From NCBI RefSeq assembly GCF_000165485.1, contig NC_014623.1:3863501-3927500 (forward strand): 64,000 nt of DNA, given 5' to 3'. The stretch's first letter is position 1; each line of letters begins with the position of its first letter. The position numbers and the translations under genes are program-made. The notes below the pieces were generated by a model. The model did not search any database. It was not told where the DNA came from and saw only the letters and a list, made by a program, of their open reading frames with translations. Origin of the DNA: Stigmatella aurantiaca DW4/3-1. GTDB taxonomy: Bacteria; Myxococcota; Myxococcia; Myxococcales; Myxococcaceae. Of the stretch, positions 1 to 9,063 are shown piece after piece.

Positions 1-2
1 TG

Positions 3-932
3 CAGCTCTCCTCCATCGATACCAATCTCCTCGTGGTCCTGGATGCCCTCCTTCAAGAGGGGCATGTGGGCCGCGCGTCCAAGCGGGTGGCGCTCAGCCC
101 GTCGGCCACCAGTCACGCCTTGGCGCGCCTGCGCGAGCTGCTGGGGGATGAACTGCTGGTCCGCGCCGGACGCCAGCTCGTGCTCACCCCGAGGGCCATC
201 GCACTGGCCCCTCAGGTGCGTCAACTCATGGAGCAGATGGAGCGCATCCTCCGGCCCGCGGAGAGCTTCCACCCCGCGAAGCTGGAGCACACCTTTCGCG
301 TGCTCACCACGGATCACATCGAGTTCGTGCTTCTGCGGCCTCTGGATCGCTTCCTGACGGACGAGGCACCCAGGGTCATTCTCCACAACCGGCCCATGGT
401 TCCGGACGCGGTGGAGGAGCTGCGGGGGGGGCGGGCGGATCTCGCCTTCGGGGTGTTCACCGATCTGCCGGACGACATCTCCAGCCAGGAACTCTTCAAG
501 GATCGGTTCGTCACGCTCGTGCGTGAGGGCCACCCGGTGCTTGCCCGGCCCTTGACGCTCAAGCGGTTCGCCGAGCTCGATCATGTCCTGGTCGCCCCGC
601 GCGGTACGGCCACCTCGCGCATGGACCTCTTGCTGGCGGAGCGGAACCTGAAGCGGCGCGTGGTGCGGACGCTGGGCTCCTTCCTCTCCGCCCCCTTCTT
701 CGTGGCCCAGTCGGACCATGCGGTCACCCTGTCGGCTCGCATCGCGGATGCATTGGCGCCCCTGCTGGGGCTTCGCGTGCTGGAGCCCCCCATCGCCTAC
801 GAGTACACGCTGACGCAGATCTGGCACCGCCGGTGGGACGCGGATCCCGCCCATGCCTGGTTGCGCCAGCTCACCGCACGCGTGGCCTCGGGGTTGCCAG
901 CCCTGCGGCCGAAGGCCGCGAAGCTTCCCTGA
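3..932 (+). CDS. LysR-family transcriptional regulator (5' end outside the window)
   Basis: DNA-binding transcription regulator of the LysR family. The reading frame is open from base 3 and begins inside the classic N-terminal LysR pattern (IDTNLLVVLDALL), so the true start lies just before the window. A winged HTH follows (SPSATSHALARLRELLGDEL), then a periplasmic-binding-like effector domain up to residue 290 or so. The GTG at 33 is therefore an internal codon and not the start. The target and ligand cannot be told from this end of the gene. The next gene downstream runs in the opposite direction. Confidence 0.9.
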   Translation, partial: QLSSIDTNLLVVLDALLQEGHVGRASKRVALSPSATSHALARLRELLGDELLVRAGRQLVLTPRAIALAPQVRQLMEQMERILRPAESFHPAKLEHTFRVLTTDHIEFVLLRPLDRFLTDEAPRVILHNRPMVPDAVEELRGGRADLAFGVFTDLPDDISSQELFKDRFVTLVREGHPVLARPLTLKRFAELDHVLVAPRGTATSRMDLLLAERNLKRRVVRTLGSFLSAPFFVAQSDHAVTLSARIADALAPLLGLRVLEPPIAYEYTLTQIWHRRWDADPAHAWLRQLTARVASGLPALRPKAAKLP

Positions 933-954
933 AGGCCGCACGGCCCGGGCCGTG

Positions 955-1371
955 TCACTTGTGGAGCGCCAGCCCCTTCACCGCCTTGTCGATCTGTTTC
1001 CGGTCGCCACGGAGCGCGAGGCCCACCAGATCGAGATCCTCCGGGTTCTCGGCCCGGAACACCGTGCGGTTCGCCTCATCGTTTCCTGTTGCGAACATGG
1101 CGCCGACATAGACCGCGGCGGTCAGTCCGCGTTCGAGTGCCGCCCGGTGCGCGCCCTGGAGTTGCGCCCGTGAGGCGCCGAAGACGAGCATGGGCTGGCC
1201 GAGCATCCGGCTGTAGCGCCGCCCCGCGGCATCCTCATAGGGCTCACCGAGGGCCTCGGGGGCCGAGGCGGTGATGCCAGAGGCCAGAAAGGCGGTGACA
1301 TTCAGCTTCTGCCAACCGGCGAGATCCTCTCGCACGATGAGGGCGATCTTGGTCGTGAACATCTCGGGCAT
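955..1371 (-). CDS. DUF2000 family protein
   Basis: 138-residue cytoplasmic protein of the DUF2000 family, a small alpha/beta fold related to peptidyl-tRNA hydrolase II. The family signature is at the N-terminus (TKIALIVREDLAGWQKLNVT), followed by ASGI and, further on, PMLVFGAS. A Shine-Dalgarno sequence (GGAGA) precedes the ATG. It lies 27 bp after the AraC regulator on the same strand, so both are probably one transcript; AraC plus DUF2000 is a common pairing. The biochemical function of the family is not established. Confidence 0.8.
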   Translation of the reverse strand: MPEMFTTKIALIVREDLAGWQKLNVTAFLASGITASAPEALGEPYEDAAGRRYSRMLGQPMLVFGASRAQLQGAHRAALERGLTAAVYVGAMFATGNDEANRTVFRAENPEDLDLVGLALRGDRKQIDKAVKGLALHK

Positions 1372-1398
1372 GGTGCTCTCCGCTGTGGAGGCCCATGC

Positions 1399-2295
1399 TC
1401 AGCGAAGGCGGTTCTGTCCGTCTGGAACGTTTGTGCACATGGCGCGGTAGGCTGCGGGCGTCAAACCGAACGCTCGGCGGAACCAGCGGCCCAGGTGACT
1501 CTGGTCGGCAAAGCCCACGGTGGCCGCGACGTCCGCGGGAGCCTCGCCCGCCGCGAGCCGTCGGCGTGCGGCGGCCAGGCGGAGCTGGACGAGGTAGGCA
1601 TGCGGTGGCAGCCCATACGCCGCGCGAAAAGCCCGCGACAGTTGGAAGCGGTCCGCGCCGCAGCGTTGGGACAGCTCGTCGAGTCCGAGGTCTTGCTCCA
1701 GCCGCTCATGCAGCAGGTCGCGGGCCCGGCGGGCGGCGCGGGCGGCCGCCTCGCCCATCCTCGTCATCACGGACGCACCGATGAGCGGATTGAGCGCCGC
1801 GGCCAGCCCATCCAGCGCTTCATCTCGTGCGAGCCGGGACTCCGGCGCGTGCAGTCTCCAGAACGCCCGGCGGATGGCGGCCGCGAGCCGGGGTTCGTCA
1901 TGGAGCGTGGCACTGAATCCGACAGGGTGGGCTGGGAAGCGGCCGTCCGCCGCCCGGGCGCAAGTCTCGGCGAGCCAGGACGGTGTCAGGTAGAGCATCG
2001 AGTACGTGAAGCCCGCCTCGTCCCGGGCATGGCCATCATGGATCTCCCCAGGCTCGATCAGGATGACCCGTCCAGGCGTGCTACGATGGAGCGCCCTGCG
2101 GCACGAGAACTCCTGGAGCCCTTGTTCCGTCACCCCGACGAGGTATGCGTCATGGAAGTGCGGATCGTAGGCATGGCCCGTGAAGTGGGCCCGAATGCTC
2201 TCGATGCCCGTGACCGGGTCACGCGTGACATCGACCCAGTCCTTGCCAGGCCGGGGTCGGCGGGCCCGTTCGGGGGAGGGGGGTGTTCCGGACAT
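1399..2295 (-). CDS. AraC-family transcriptional regulator
   Basis: About 298 residues. The N-terminal half is a cupin-like sensing domain (HFHDAYLVGVTEQG, and EPGEIHDGHA for the second cupin motif). The C-terminal 100 residues carry two AraC-type HTH motifs (LGLDELSQRCGADRFQLSR and ADVAATVGFADQSHLGRWFR, ending FGLTPAAYR). I chose the ATG at 2295; a GTG seven codons upstream (2316) is possible. The partner gene downstream encodes a DUF2000 protein and is the likeliest co-regulated gene. The inducer is unknown. Confidence 0.85.
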   Translation of the reverse strand: MSGTPPSPERARRPRPGKDWVDVTRDPVTGIESIRAHFTGHAYDPHFHDAYLVGVTEQGLQEFSCRRALHRSTPGRVILIEPGEIHDGHARDEAGFTYSMLYLTPSWLAETCARAADGRFPAHPVGFSATLHDEPRLAAAIRRAFWRLHAPESRLARDEALDGLAAALNPLIGASVMTRMGEAAARAARRARDLLHERLEQDLGLDELSQRCGADRFQLSRAFRAAYGLPPHAYLVQLRLAAARRRLAAGEAPADVAATVGFADQSHLGRWFRRAFGLTPAAYRAMCTNVPDGQNRLR

Positions 2296-2478
2296 TGCTA
2301 TCCGGGACGATATCACTCAGCCCGGCTCACTCCAGCGGGTTGGAGAAGTATCGCGAGCACTCATGGAAGCCATATCAACCCTGAGCAGTCCTTGGCGGAT
2401 GTGAATGTTGTTCGAGAAGAGCGTTCCAGGAGCCTTCTCATTGACGGAGTGCCTGGTCTCAGGTGACCTCGGCTTCCG

Positions 2479-4575
2479 ATGCCAGAACGCCTTTCGTTGC
2501 CCGAACATCCGTCAGACACCGAGCGACTCTTTCGTACCTTTGCGGAGGCGATGTCCCAGATCGTATGGATGTCCGAGGGGCACGCGGAGACGGTCTACTT
2601 CAACCCGGCTTGGCACACCTTTACTGGCCTCCCCGCGAACTTGTTGGGGGCTTCGGCATGGAATGCCGCGATGCATCCAGAGGATGTGGCCGAGGCGAGG
2701 GCTGCCTGGGGCAAAGCCAAGGCCGAGGGCTTCTCCTGCGAATTCGAGGCGCGGCTGCGGCGTGAGGACGGCACCTATCGCTGGCACCACCTGCGGTCGG
2801 TGCCGATGACGCATCCGGACGGCTCGGTCCGGTTCTGGATGGGCAGTGCCACCGACATCCATGAGCAGAAGCACGTCCAGCGCCAGGCCACGCAGGGGGC
2901 AGGCACGCGCGGAATCATGGAAACCCGCTTCGAGCTGCTCGCTGAGGCGGCCGGCCTCGGAATCTGGTCCTGCGATCTGGTGCAGGAGACGGTTGAGTGC
3001 AACGCCACCTACCGGGTCCAGCATGGCCTTCCCGCCGAAGGCTTGGTGACGATGGACATGGTGCGCCGCAGGATTCACCCGGACGATCTGTTGCGGATGA
3101 ACCAGGCGGTCCGGCGCGCCATCGAGGAGAAGTTGGGCTACGAGAGCCGCTTCAGGGTGCTGCTCGGCGAGGGAGAGAAGTTCCCAGCCCAGGCCCAGTG
3201 GCTTCACACCGCGGGCCATGTTTTCCTCGACGAGCACGGCCGCCCGCAGCGGCTGGAGGGAATGACCCGCGACATCACCGCTGAGCGGCGGCTCGAGGAG
3301 TCACTGCGGCAGACGCTGATCGAAAAGAACGAGTCTCTTCAGACCTTGGAGCTTGTCAACGCCGTGGGCCAGGCGTTGGCCGCGGAACTTCAGCTCGACA
3401 AGCTGGTGCAAGGCGCGACCGACGTTGGGACGCAGCTGTCCAAGGCCGCGTTCGGCGCGTTCTTCTACAACGTGCTCAACGAGCGTGGAGAGTCGTACAT
3501 GCTGTACTCCCTCTCGGGCGCGTCGCGAGAGGCCTTCTCCAGGTTTCCGATGCCCCGCTCGACCCGGGTCTTCGCGCCGACGTTCAAGGGGGAAGGAATC
3601 ATCCGAAGCGATGACATCACGAAGGATCCGCGTTACGGGGACAACGCCCCCAACCAGGGCATGCCCCCGGGCCACCTGCCGGTCCGGAGCTACCTCGCGG
3701 TTCCAGTCACCTCCCGTTCGGGCGAAGTGATCGGCGGACTGTTCTTTGGCCATCCCTCGCCGGGGGTTTTCTCGGAGCGCGAGGAGCGGCTGGTCGCGGG
3801 GCTCGCGGCGCAGATCGCCGTCGCGATGGACAATGCCCGGCTGTTTCAGCGCGCGCAGGAGGCCATCACTTCCCGGGACACGTTCCTGTCGATTGCGTCG
3901 CATGAACTGCGCACGCCCATCACATCCATGAAGATGCAAGCCCACCTCATGCGCAGGCGGCTCGCCAGTGGTGATCCCGCGGCGGTCTCCCGCGAGACCG
4001 TCACCAAGTTGGTCGACCAAACGGAGCGCTCGATTGGCAGGCTCAGCCGGCTGGTGGAGGACATGCTCGATATCTCGCGCATCGCCACGGGCCATCTGTA
4101 CATGCAGCTCGAGCCGGTGAATCTGAGCGAGCTCACGCACGATGTGGTCGAGCGCTTCGAGCAGCAACTCAAAGAGGCAGGCCACACGATCGAAATGCAC
4201 CTGACCCCGGGGATCGTTGGCAGATGGGACCGTGACCGGCTCGATCAGGTGCTGACCAACCTGCTCACCAACGTGCTCAAGTACGCGCCTGGCTCTCCGG
4301 TGAAGGTAACGGTCTTGGAGGCAGGCGCCATCGCCATTCTCGAGGTCCAGGACCGTGGGCCGGGCATTTCACCCGAGCATCATCACCGTGTCTTCGAGCG
4401 CTTCGAGCGGCTGGTCGATGCGAACCAGTCCAGCGGCCTTGGGCTGGGGCTCCACATCGTCAAGCACATCGTCGAAGCGCATGAGGGAACGATCCGGTTG
4501 CGCAGCGCCGTGGGGGAAGGGGCGAGCTTCTTGGTCGAGCTTCCCATCGCTGGGCCTCAGAGCAAGCCGCGGTAG
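2479..4575 (+). CDS. PAS-PAS-GAF hybrid-type sensor histidine kinase
   Basis: 698-residue sensor kinase without predicted membrane helices, so probably cytoplasmic. Domains in order: PAS/PAC 1 (about residues 25-145, ending FWMGSATDIHEQ), PAS/PAC 2 (about 155-275, ending LEGMTRDITAERR), GAF (about 290-455), HisKA with phospho-acceptor His475 in SHELRTPI, and HATPase_c with N box (NLLTNVLKYAP), G1 (DRGPGIS) and G2 (GLGLGLHIVKHIV). No receiver domain is fused and no response regulator is adjacent, so it is an orphan kinase, which is common in myxobacteria. The signal is not deducible. Confidence 0.9.
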   Translation: MPERLSLPEHPSDTERLFRTFAEAMSQIVWMSEGHAETVYFNPAWHTFTGLPANLLGASAWNAAMHPEDVAEARAAWGKAKAEGFSCEFEARLRREDGTYRWHHLRSVPMTHPDGSVRFWMGSATDIHEQKHVQRQATQGAGTRGIMETRFELLAEAAGLGIWSCDLVQETVECNATYRVQHGLPAEGLVTMDMVRRRIHPDDLLRMNQAVRRAIEEKLGYESRFRVLLGEGEKFPAQAQWLHTAGHVFLDEHGRPQRLEGMTRDITAERRLEESLRQTLIEKNESLQTLELVNAVGQALAAELQLDKLVQGATDVGTQLSKAAFGAFFYNVLNERGESYMLYSLSGASREAFSRFPMPRSTRVFAPTFKGEGIIRSDDITKDPRYGDNAPNQGMPPGHLPVRSYLAVPVTSRSGEVIGGLFFGHPSPGVFSEREERLVAGLAAQIAVAMDNARLFQRAQEAITSRDTFLSIASHELRTPITSMKMQAHLMRRRLASGDPAAVSRETVTKLVDQTERSIGRLSRLVEDMLDISRIATGHLYMQLEPVNLSELTHDVVERFEQQLKEAGHTIEMHLTPGIVGRWDRDRLDQVLTNLLTNVLKYAPGSPVKVTVLEAGAIAILEVQDRGPGISPEHHHRVFERFERLVDANQSSGLGLGLHIVKHIVEAHEGTIRLRSAVGEGASFLVELPIAGPQSKPR

Positions 4576-4614
4576 CCGGTGCCCTGGACGCCTCGACGCG
4601 CACGGAATTCCAGG

Positions 4615-5766
4615 TCACTCCGGCCGCGCGAGCTGGAGCTCCTGGCGGGCCGCCCAGGCTCGCAGATCCTGGCGTTGGATGGCCGCGGCCATGAGCTCTG
4701 GAAACAGATCGGGTGTGCAGGAGAAGGTGGGGATGCCCAGCGCCGCGAATTGCGCGGCGTGGTGGCCGTCATGGGAAGGGGCGCCCTGATCGCTCAGCGC
4801 CAGCAGGCAGACGACGGTCACGCCGCTCTGCACCAGGGAGGCGGCCCGCTGGAGCATCCGGGGCGCATTGCCTCCCTCGTACAGGTCGGTGATGAGCACG
4901 AGAATGGTCTGGGCCGGGCGCGTGATGAGCTGCTGGCAGTAGGCCAGCGCTTGATCGATGTCCGTACCTCCCCCGAGCTGTGTGCCAAACAGCAGATCCA
5001 CGGGATCCGAGAGCTGCTCGCTCAGATCCACCACGGAGGTGTCGAACAGCACCATGCGCGTGGACACCGCCCGCAGCGAAGCGAGCACGGCGCCGAAGAT
5101 GCTCGAATAGACGACCGAGGCCGCCATGGAGCCGCTTTGATCGATGCACAGCACCACGTCTCTCAAGCTCGAGCGCTTGCGCCCATGGCCCACCAGCTTC
5201 TCCACCACCACGGATTGGCGCTCCGGCAGGTAGTTGCCCAGGTTGGCCCGCAGCGTCCGGTTCCAGTCGATTTCCGCCGCTCGGGGCTTTCTTGTCCGGG
5301 AGGAGCGGGACAGCGCGCCCCGCACGGCCCGCTCGGTGGGGGCCCTCAGCCGCCGCTCCAGGTCTTCGACCACCTTGCGCACCACCTGACGCGCCGTCTC
5401 CTTTGTCTTCTGGGGGATGACCTTGCGCAGGGAGAGCAGCGTGGCCACCAGTGAGACATCGGGCTCCACGGCCGCCAGCAGCTCTGGTTGTAACAGCATG
5501 TCCGTGAGCCCCAAGCGCGTCATCGCGTCTCCTTGCATGACGCGCACGACGGAGGCGGGAAAGTATTCACGGATGTCCCCAAGCCAGCGGGCCACGTGGG
5601 GCGAGGAGCCTCCCAGGCCTGCCTTGCGCTCGGAGTCGTACAGCGCCGCGAGGGCCCGGTCCATGCGCAGCTCGGCCTCCCCGAGAGACACTTCCAGCGC
5701 CGCCTGGGCGGGCTCCCCAAGGACGAGCCTCCAGCGCTCCCATCGCTCTTCGTCAGACGGTTTCAT
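4615..5766 (-). CDS. VWA domain protein, last gene of the SWIM-DUF5691-MoxR-DUF5682-VWA cassette
   Basis: 383-residue protein with a C-terminal von Willebrand A domain. The MIDAS metal site is intact: DQSGS in VVLCIDQSGSMAAS, the Thr in GGGTDIDQAL and the Asp in LITDLYEGG. The N-terminal 190 residues are a helical family-specific region. I moved the start to the ATG at 5766 (MKPSDEERWERW), because the upstream extension of the frame is the antisense-like reading of the preceding gene. It overlaps the end of the DUF5682 gene by 14 bp. VWA proteins paired with MoxR ATPases commonly act as substrate or metal-dependent adaptors; the same is inferred here. Confidence 0.85.
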   Translation of the reverse strand: MKPSDEERWERWRLVLGEPAQAALEVSLGEAELRMDRALAALYDSERKAGLGGSSPHVARWLGDIREYFPASVVRVMQGDAMTRLGLTDMLLQPELLAAVEPDVSLVATLLSLRKVIPQKTKETARQVVRKVVEDLERRLRAPTERAVRGALSRSSRTRKPRAAEIDWNRTLRANLGNYLPERQSVVVEKLVGHGRKRSSLRDVVLCIDQSGSMAASVVYSSIFGAVLASLRAVSTRMVLFDTSVVDLSEQLSDPVDLLFGTQLGGGTDIDQALAYCQQLITRPAQTILVLITDLYEGGNAPRMLQRAASLVQSGVTVVCLLALSDQGAPSHDGHHAAQFAALGIPTFSCTPDLFPELMAAAIQRQDLRAWAARQELQLARPE

Positions 5767-7981
5767 CGAGCCGTACTCCCAGCAGCAAGGACAAGATGGG
5801 CAGGACCTTCGCCACGCGCTCCGGGTCCAGTGCCGCTGAGGCATCCGTCTCGTGGCTTGTGCGGGGGGAGGCAGACAGGTGACGGATGTGCTCCGCCATG
5901 GCCCGCCGCTCGGACACGCTGAAGCCGGAGAATGCACGCCGCACGAGGGGAAGTTGCTCGATGAAGGTGTCTCGCGCGAGGTTGGACAGCCACCCGTCGA
6001 GCGCTGACCACAGCTCACCGCGGTGCAGCAGCACCAGCGCACTCCCCGAGACGAGCCCCTCGAGCCAGGCGGCGGCCTCCGAGGGAGGCACGGCGGTGGA
6101 CAAGGCCTTCCGGGCGAGCACCCCCAGTGCTTCGTCCTTCACCTGACCCAGCTCCACCCGCAGCCTCAGCGCCGCGCCTCGCACGAGCCCGTGCACGGCA
6201 TCTCGCTGGGTGAGCCCCTCCAGGGCTTTCGACCAATCCTCCGCACGTGTTCCCCCCTCCAGGAGCGCCACCGCGGCATGCATGGCGCGAAGTTGCTCGC
6301 GCCGTTGGTGCGCGGCATCGTCATCCAGCGAGGTGCATGCGCCGGGCAGACCGATGAGGATGCGCTCGAAGAGTCCCTCGGCGATGGCGAGGATGGGGGC
6401 GGTGGGGGTCTGACGGACACTGCCGTAGCGGATGGCCTGCGCCAGCGCAGGGAAGGCCTCGAGCAGCTTGGGCACATCCGCCGAGCGGGTGGAGAGCGCT
6501 TGGACGTGGGTGAGCACGGTGCCGATGGCGCCGGAGAGTTCCGCGAGGAGGCTTGCTTCGAGCAGGGCCGTCAGGGTGCCGAGCTCGGTCGCCTCGGAGG
6601 CTCGCGCCACCACGCGGCCGACCGCCGCCGATTCCACCGTGTTGCCGAAGAGGCTCGCCTCGACGAGGTTCACGGCCAGCTCGGGCTCCCAGCGCAAGCG
6701 CCAGGTTTCCCGGAAGGTGCCGGCCGTGTTCCGCGTGTCCTCTTCGGGCGTGCCCCAGGCAATGTCGAGGAGGCGCAGCCGGTGCAACAGTTGGCTCCGG
6801 TGTCGATCCAGGTCCTTGCGCAGGTCCAACTCCAGGAGCTTGCTCTCGGAGGAAGGCGGCAGGCGCAGGGACTTCTGCTGTGAGGCCAGGTCGCGCGCGA
6901 GCGGAACCGAGGGCACCTCGGGGGGAACCTCTCCCAGCCCCGTGCCTACCTCCAGCTTGTCGTGGATGAGGGCCAGCGCCGTCCCATCCCCTCCGCACAG
7001 CACGGCGAGCGCAGCATCCCGAAGCTCGCTCAACCCCACCGTGGACAGTCCACGCAGCGCCGCGAGTGCCTCCGCGAGCCGCACCGTTTCAATGACGTTC
7101 GCGGAGGAGGCCTCCAGCCCTTCGTTCCTCAGCAGGTGCGCGATGCGGGCCGCCCAGGAGGCCGCGGGTTTTCCAGGGGTGAGCCACAGGTGCGCGTACC
7201 ACCCGGGGGACTCGACGCCCGCGCCGTATCCGCTGCGCCAGCCGAGCCGGTCATAGGTCCAGGGAATCCAGGTGGCCGCGACCTTCGTTTTCGGCAGGCC
7301 TCGCAGCAACTCGTCGTCCTCCCGGGCGGGGGGCTGACGCTCGAGCGCGGGCGCATGCCAGGCACCGCACACGACAGCGATTCGCTGGAAGCCCTCTTTC
7401 TTCGCTTGGCGGAGGCTGCGCCGCATGAAGGCTTCCCGCAGGGCTTCGCGCCTGGGCAGGGCCCCTTCCTCTTCGCGCAAGGCGCCCATGGCCTCTCGCA
7501 CGGCGTCGAAGGCACCCTCTGCATCGCGGCGCTGTTCGATCAAGTGCTCCCACCAAAGCTCCCCGTCCTCGTAGCCCGCGGCCCGTGCGAGCGCGCCGAG
7601 GGGGTCCACCCGGGGAGACTCCGGGTTCTTCGGGAGGAGAAACTCCGGGGCCAGCTGGTGGGTCTGAGGCAGATCGATGAAGCGCACGGGCAGGGCGTGC
7701 GCCAGCGCGTACTGGATGGCCTGCCACTCGGGCGAGAAGAGGGCGAACGGATAGAAGACGGCCTGGGAGGGCTGCTCGAGCGCATAGACGAGCAGCGCCA
7801 CCGGGGGCTTCATCTCCGCCCGGGCCACCCAGGGCAGGAGTGCGTCCGCTTCGGGCGGTCCTTCGATGAGCACCGTGTCGGGTTGAAGCTTCTCGAGCGC
7901 GGCCCTCACGCTGCGCGCGCTGCCCGGCCCGTGGTGCCGTACGCCGAGCACGTGGACCTCCGTGCCCGGTTTTCCGCTCAC
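5753..7981 (-). CDS. DUF5682 family protein
   Basis: 742 residues starting at a GTG (7981) whose last two bases form part of the TGA stop of the MoxR gene (GTGA overlap). The N-terminus begins with the family hallmark VLGVRHHGPGSARSV, followed by a beta-strand-rich core (DTVLIEGPPEADALLPWV), an ERQPPARE/DDELL region and a long helical C-terminal half. No signal peptide or membrane segment. The protein is known only as a constant member of MoxR/VWA cassettes; the conserved RHHGPGS and EGPP segments suggest an enzymatic or ligand-binding pocket, but the reaction is not known. An alternative much longer N-terminus in the same frame is spurious, since it overlaps the MoxR domain gene. Confidence 0.8.
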   Translation of the reverse strand: MSGKPGTEVHVLGVRHHGPGSARSVRAALEKLQPDTVLIEGPPEADALLPWVARAEMKPPVALLVYALEQPSQAVFYPFALFSPEWQAIQYALAHALPVRFIDLPQTHQLAPEFLLPKNPESPRVDPLGALARAAGYEDGELWWEHLIEQRRDAEGAFDAVREAMGALREEEGALPRREALREAFMRRSLRQAKKEGFQRIAVVCGAWHAPALERQPPAREDDELLRGLPKTKVAATWIPWTYDRLGWRSGYGAGVESPGWYAHLWLTPGKPAASWAARIAHLLRNEGLEASSANVIETVRLAEALAALRGLSTVGLSELRDAALAVLCGGDGTALALIHDKLEVGTGLGEVPPEVPSVPLARDLASQQKSLRLPPSSESKLLELDLRKDLDRHRSQLLHRLRLLDIAWGTPEEDTRNTAGTFRETWRLRWEPELAVNLVEASLFGNTVESAAVGRVVARASEATELGTLTALLEASLLAELSGAIGTVLTHVQALSTRSADVPKLLEAFPALAQAIRYGSVRQTPTAPILAIAEGLFERILIGLPGACTSLDDDAAHQRREQLRAMHAAVALLEGGTRAEDWSKALEGLTQRDAVHGLVRGAALRLRVELGQVKDEALGVLARKALSTAVPPSEAAAWLEGLVSGSALVLLHRGELWSALDGWLSNLARDTFIEQLPLVRRAFSGFSVSERRAMAEHIRHLSASPRTSHETDASAALDPERVAKVLPILSLLLGVRLDETV

Positions 7982-9063
7982 AGCACCTCCATGCACGCGC
8001 GGTAGAGGTCCTTCCACCCCTCGCGCTCCTTCACCACCGTCTTGAGGTATTCCAGCCACACCAGCCGGTCTTGCACCGGGTCCTTCACGATGGCGCCCGT
8101 CAGTCCCGCGGCCAGGTCCGGCGCCCGGAGCACACCGTCTCCGTAGTAGCCCGCCATGGCCAACCCCCCGTTCATGACGGAGATGGCCTCGGCGGTGGAC
8201 AGGGCGCCCGAGGGCGTCTTGAGCTTCGTTGTTCCGTCCAGCGTCGCGCCGCCTCGCAGTTCCCGGAAGAGGGTGACCACGCGGCGGATCTCCTCCAGCG
8301 CGGGCTTCTCCGCGGGCAGCGCCAGGGCCTGGCCCATCTCGGCCACGCGCTTCTCGACGATCTCCACTTCCTGTTCCAGGGTCTCGGGGGTGGGGAGCAC
8401 CACCGTGTTGAAGCGGCGCAGCAGGGCGCTGGAGAGCTCGTTGACGCCCCGGTCCCGGTTGTTCGCCGTGGCGATGACATTGAAGCCCGCGTGGGCTTGG
8501 ACCTCGCTGGAGAGCTCCGGCACGGGCAGCGTCTTCTCGCTGAGCAGGGTGATGAGGGCGTCTTGCACCTCGCCCGGCATGCGCGTCAGCTCCTCGATGC
8601 GCGCGAGCTTTCCTTCGCGCATGGCGCGCATCACGGGGCTGGGCACCAGGGCCTTCTCCGAAGGGCCCTCGGCCAGCAGCCTCGCGTAGTTCCAGCCATA
8701 GCGCAGGGCGGTCTCGTCCGTGCCCGCCGTGCCTTGCACGAGCAGGGTCGAGTCCCCGCAGATGGCCGCGGCGAGGTGCTCGCTCAGCCACGACTTGGCG
8801 GTGCCCGGCACACCGTAGAGCAGCAGGGCCCGGTCGGTGGCGAGGGTGGCCACGGCGATCTCCACCAGCCGCGCGTTGCCGATGTATTTGGCGCTCACCT
8901 GGAAACCATCCGGAAGCTTGCCGCCGAGCAGATAGAGGCGCACGGCCCAGGGGGAGAGCCGCCAGCCTTGGGGCTTGGGCCGGTCATCGGCCCGGGCGAG
9001 CGCGGCCAGTTCTCCGGCGTATTGCTGTTCAGCGTGCTGGCGCAGAAGGGCGGGGGCGGTCAC
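7978..9063 (-). CDS. MoxR-family AAA+ ATPase
   Basis: 361-residue AAA+ ATPase of the MoxR class, starting at GTG 9063 in a GTGA overlap with the preceding gene. Walker A is GVPGTAKS. The Walker B region reads LARIEELTRMP, so the usual Asp-Glu is Glu-Glu. Sensor 1 is VIATANNRD and the arginine-finger region is SSALLRRFN. The C-terminal lid follows from residue 250 or so. MoxR ATPases act as chaperone-like remodelers together with VWA proteins, and the VWA gene two positions downstream in the same transcript is the obvious partner. Confidence 0.88.
   Translation of the reverse strand: MTAPALLRQHAEQQYAGELAALARADDRPKPQGWRLSPWAVRLYLLGGKLPDGFQVSAKYIGNARLVEIAVATLATDRALLLYGVPGTAKSWLSEHLAAAICGDSTLLVQGTAGTDETALRYGWNYARLLAEGPSEKALVPSPVMRAMREGKLARIEELTRMPGEVQDALITLLSEKTLPVPELSSEVQAHAGFNVIATANNRDRGVNELSSALLRRFNTVVLPTPETLEQEVEIVEKRVAEMGQALALPAEKPALEEIRRVVTLFRELRGGATLDGTTKLKTPSGALSTAEAISVMNGGLAMAGYYGDGVLRAPDLAAGLTGAIVKDPVQDRLVWLEYLKTVVKEREGWKDLYRACMEVL

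Noticed and set aside
1495-2466. Long plus-strand open frame opposite the AraC gene
   Set aside because: It runs antisense to a clear AraC protein and has the low-complexity composition of GC-rich shadow frames.
7982-8791. N-terminal extension of the DUF5682 frame up to 8791
   Set aside because: It overlaps the MoxR ATPase domain and lacks homology features; the GTG at 7981 with a GTGA overlap fits better.
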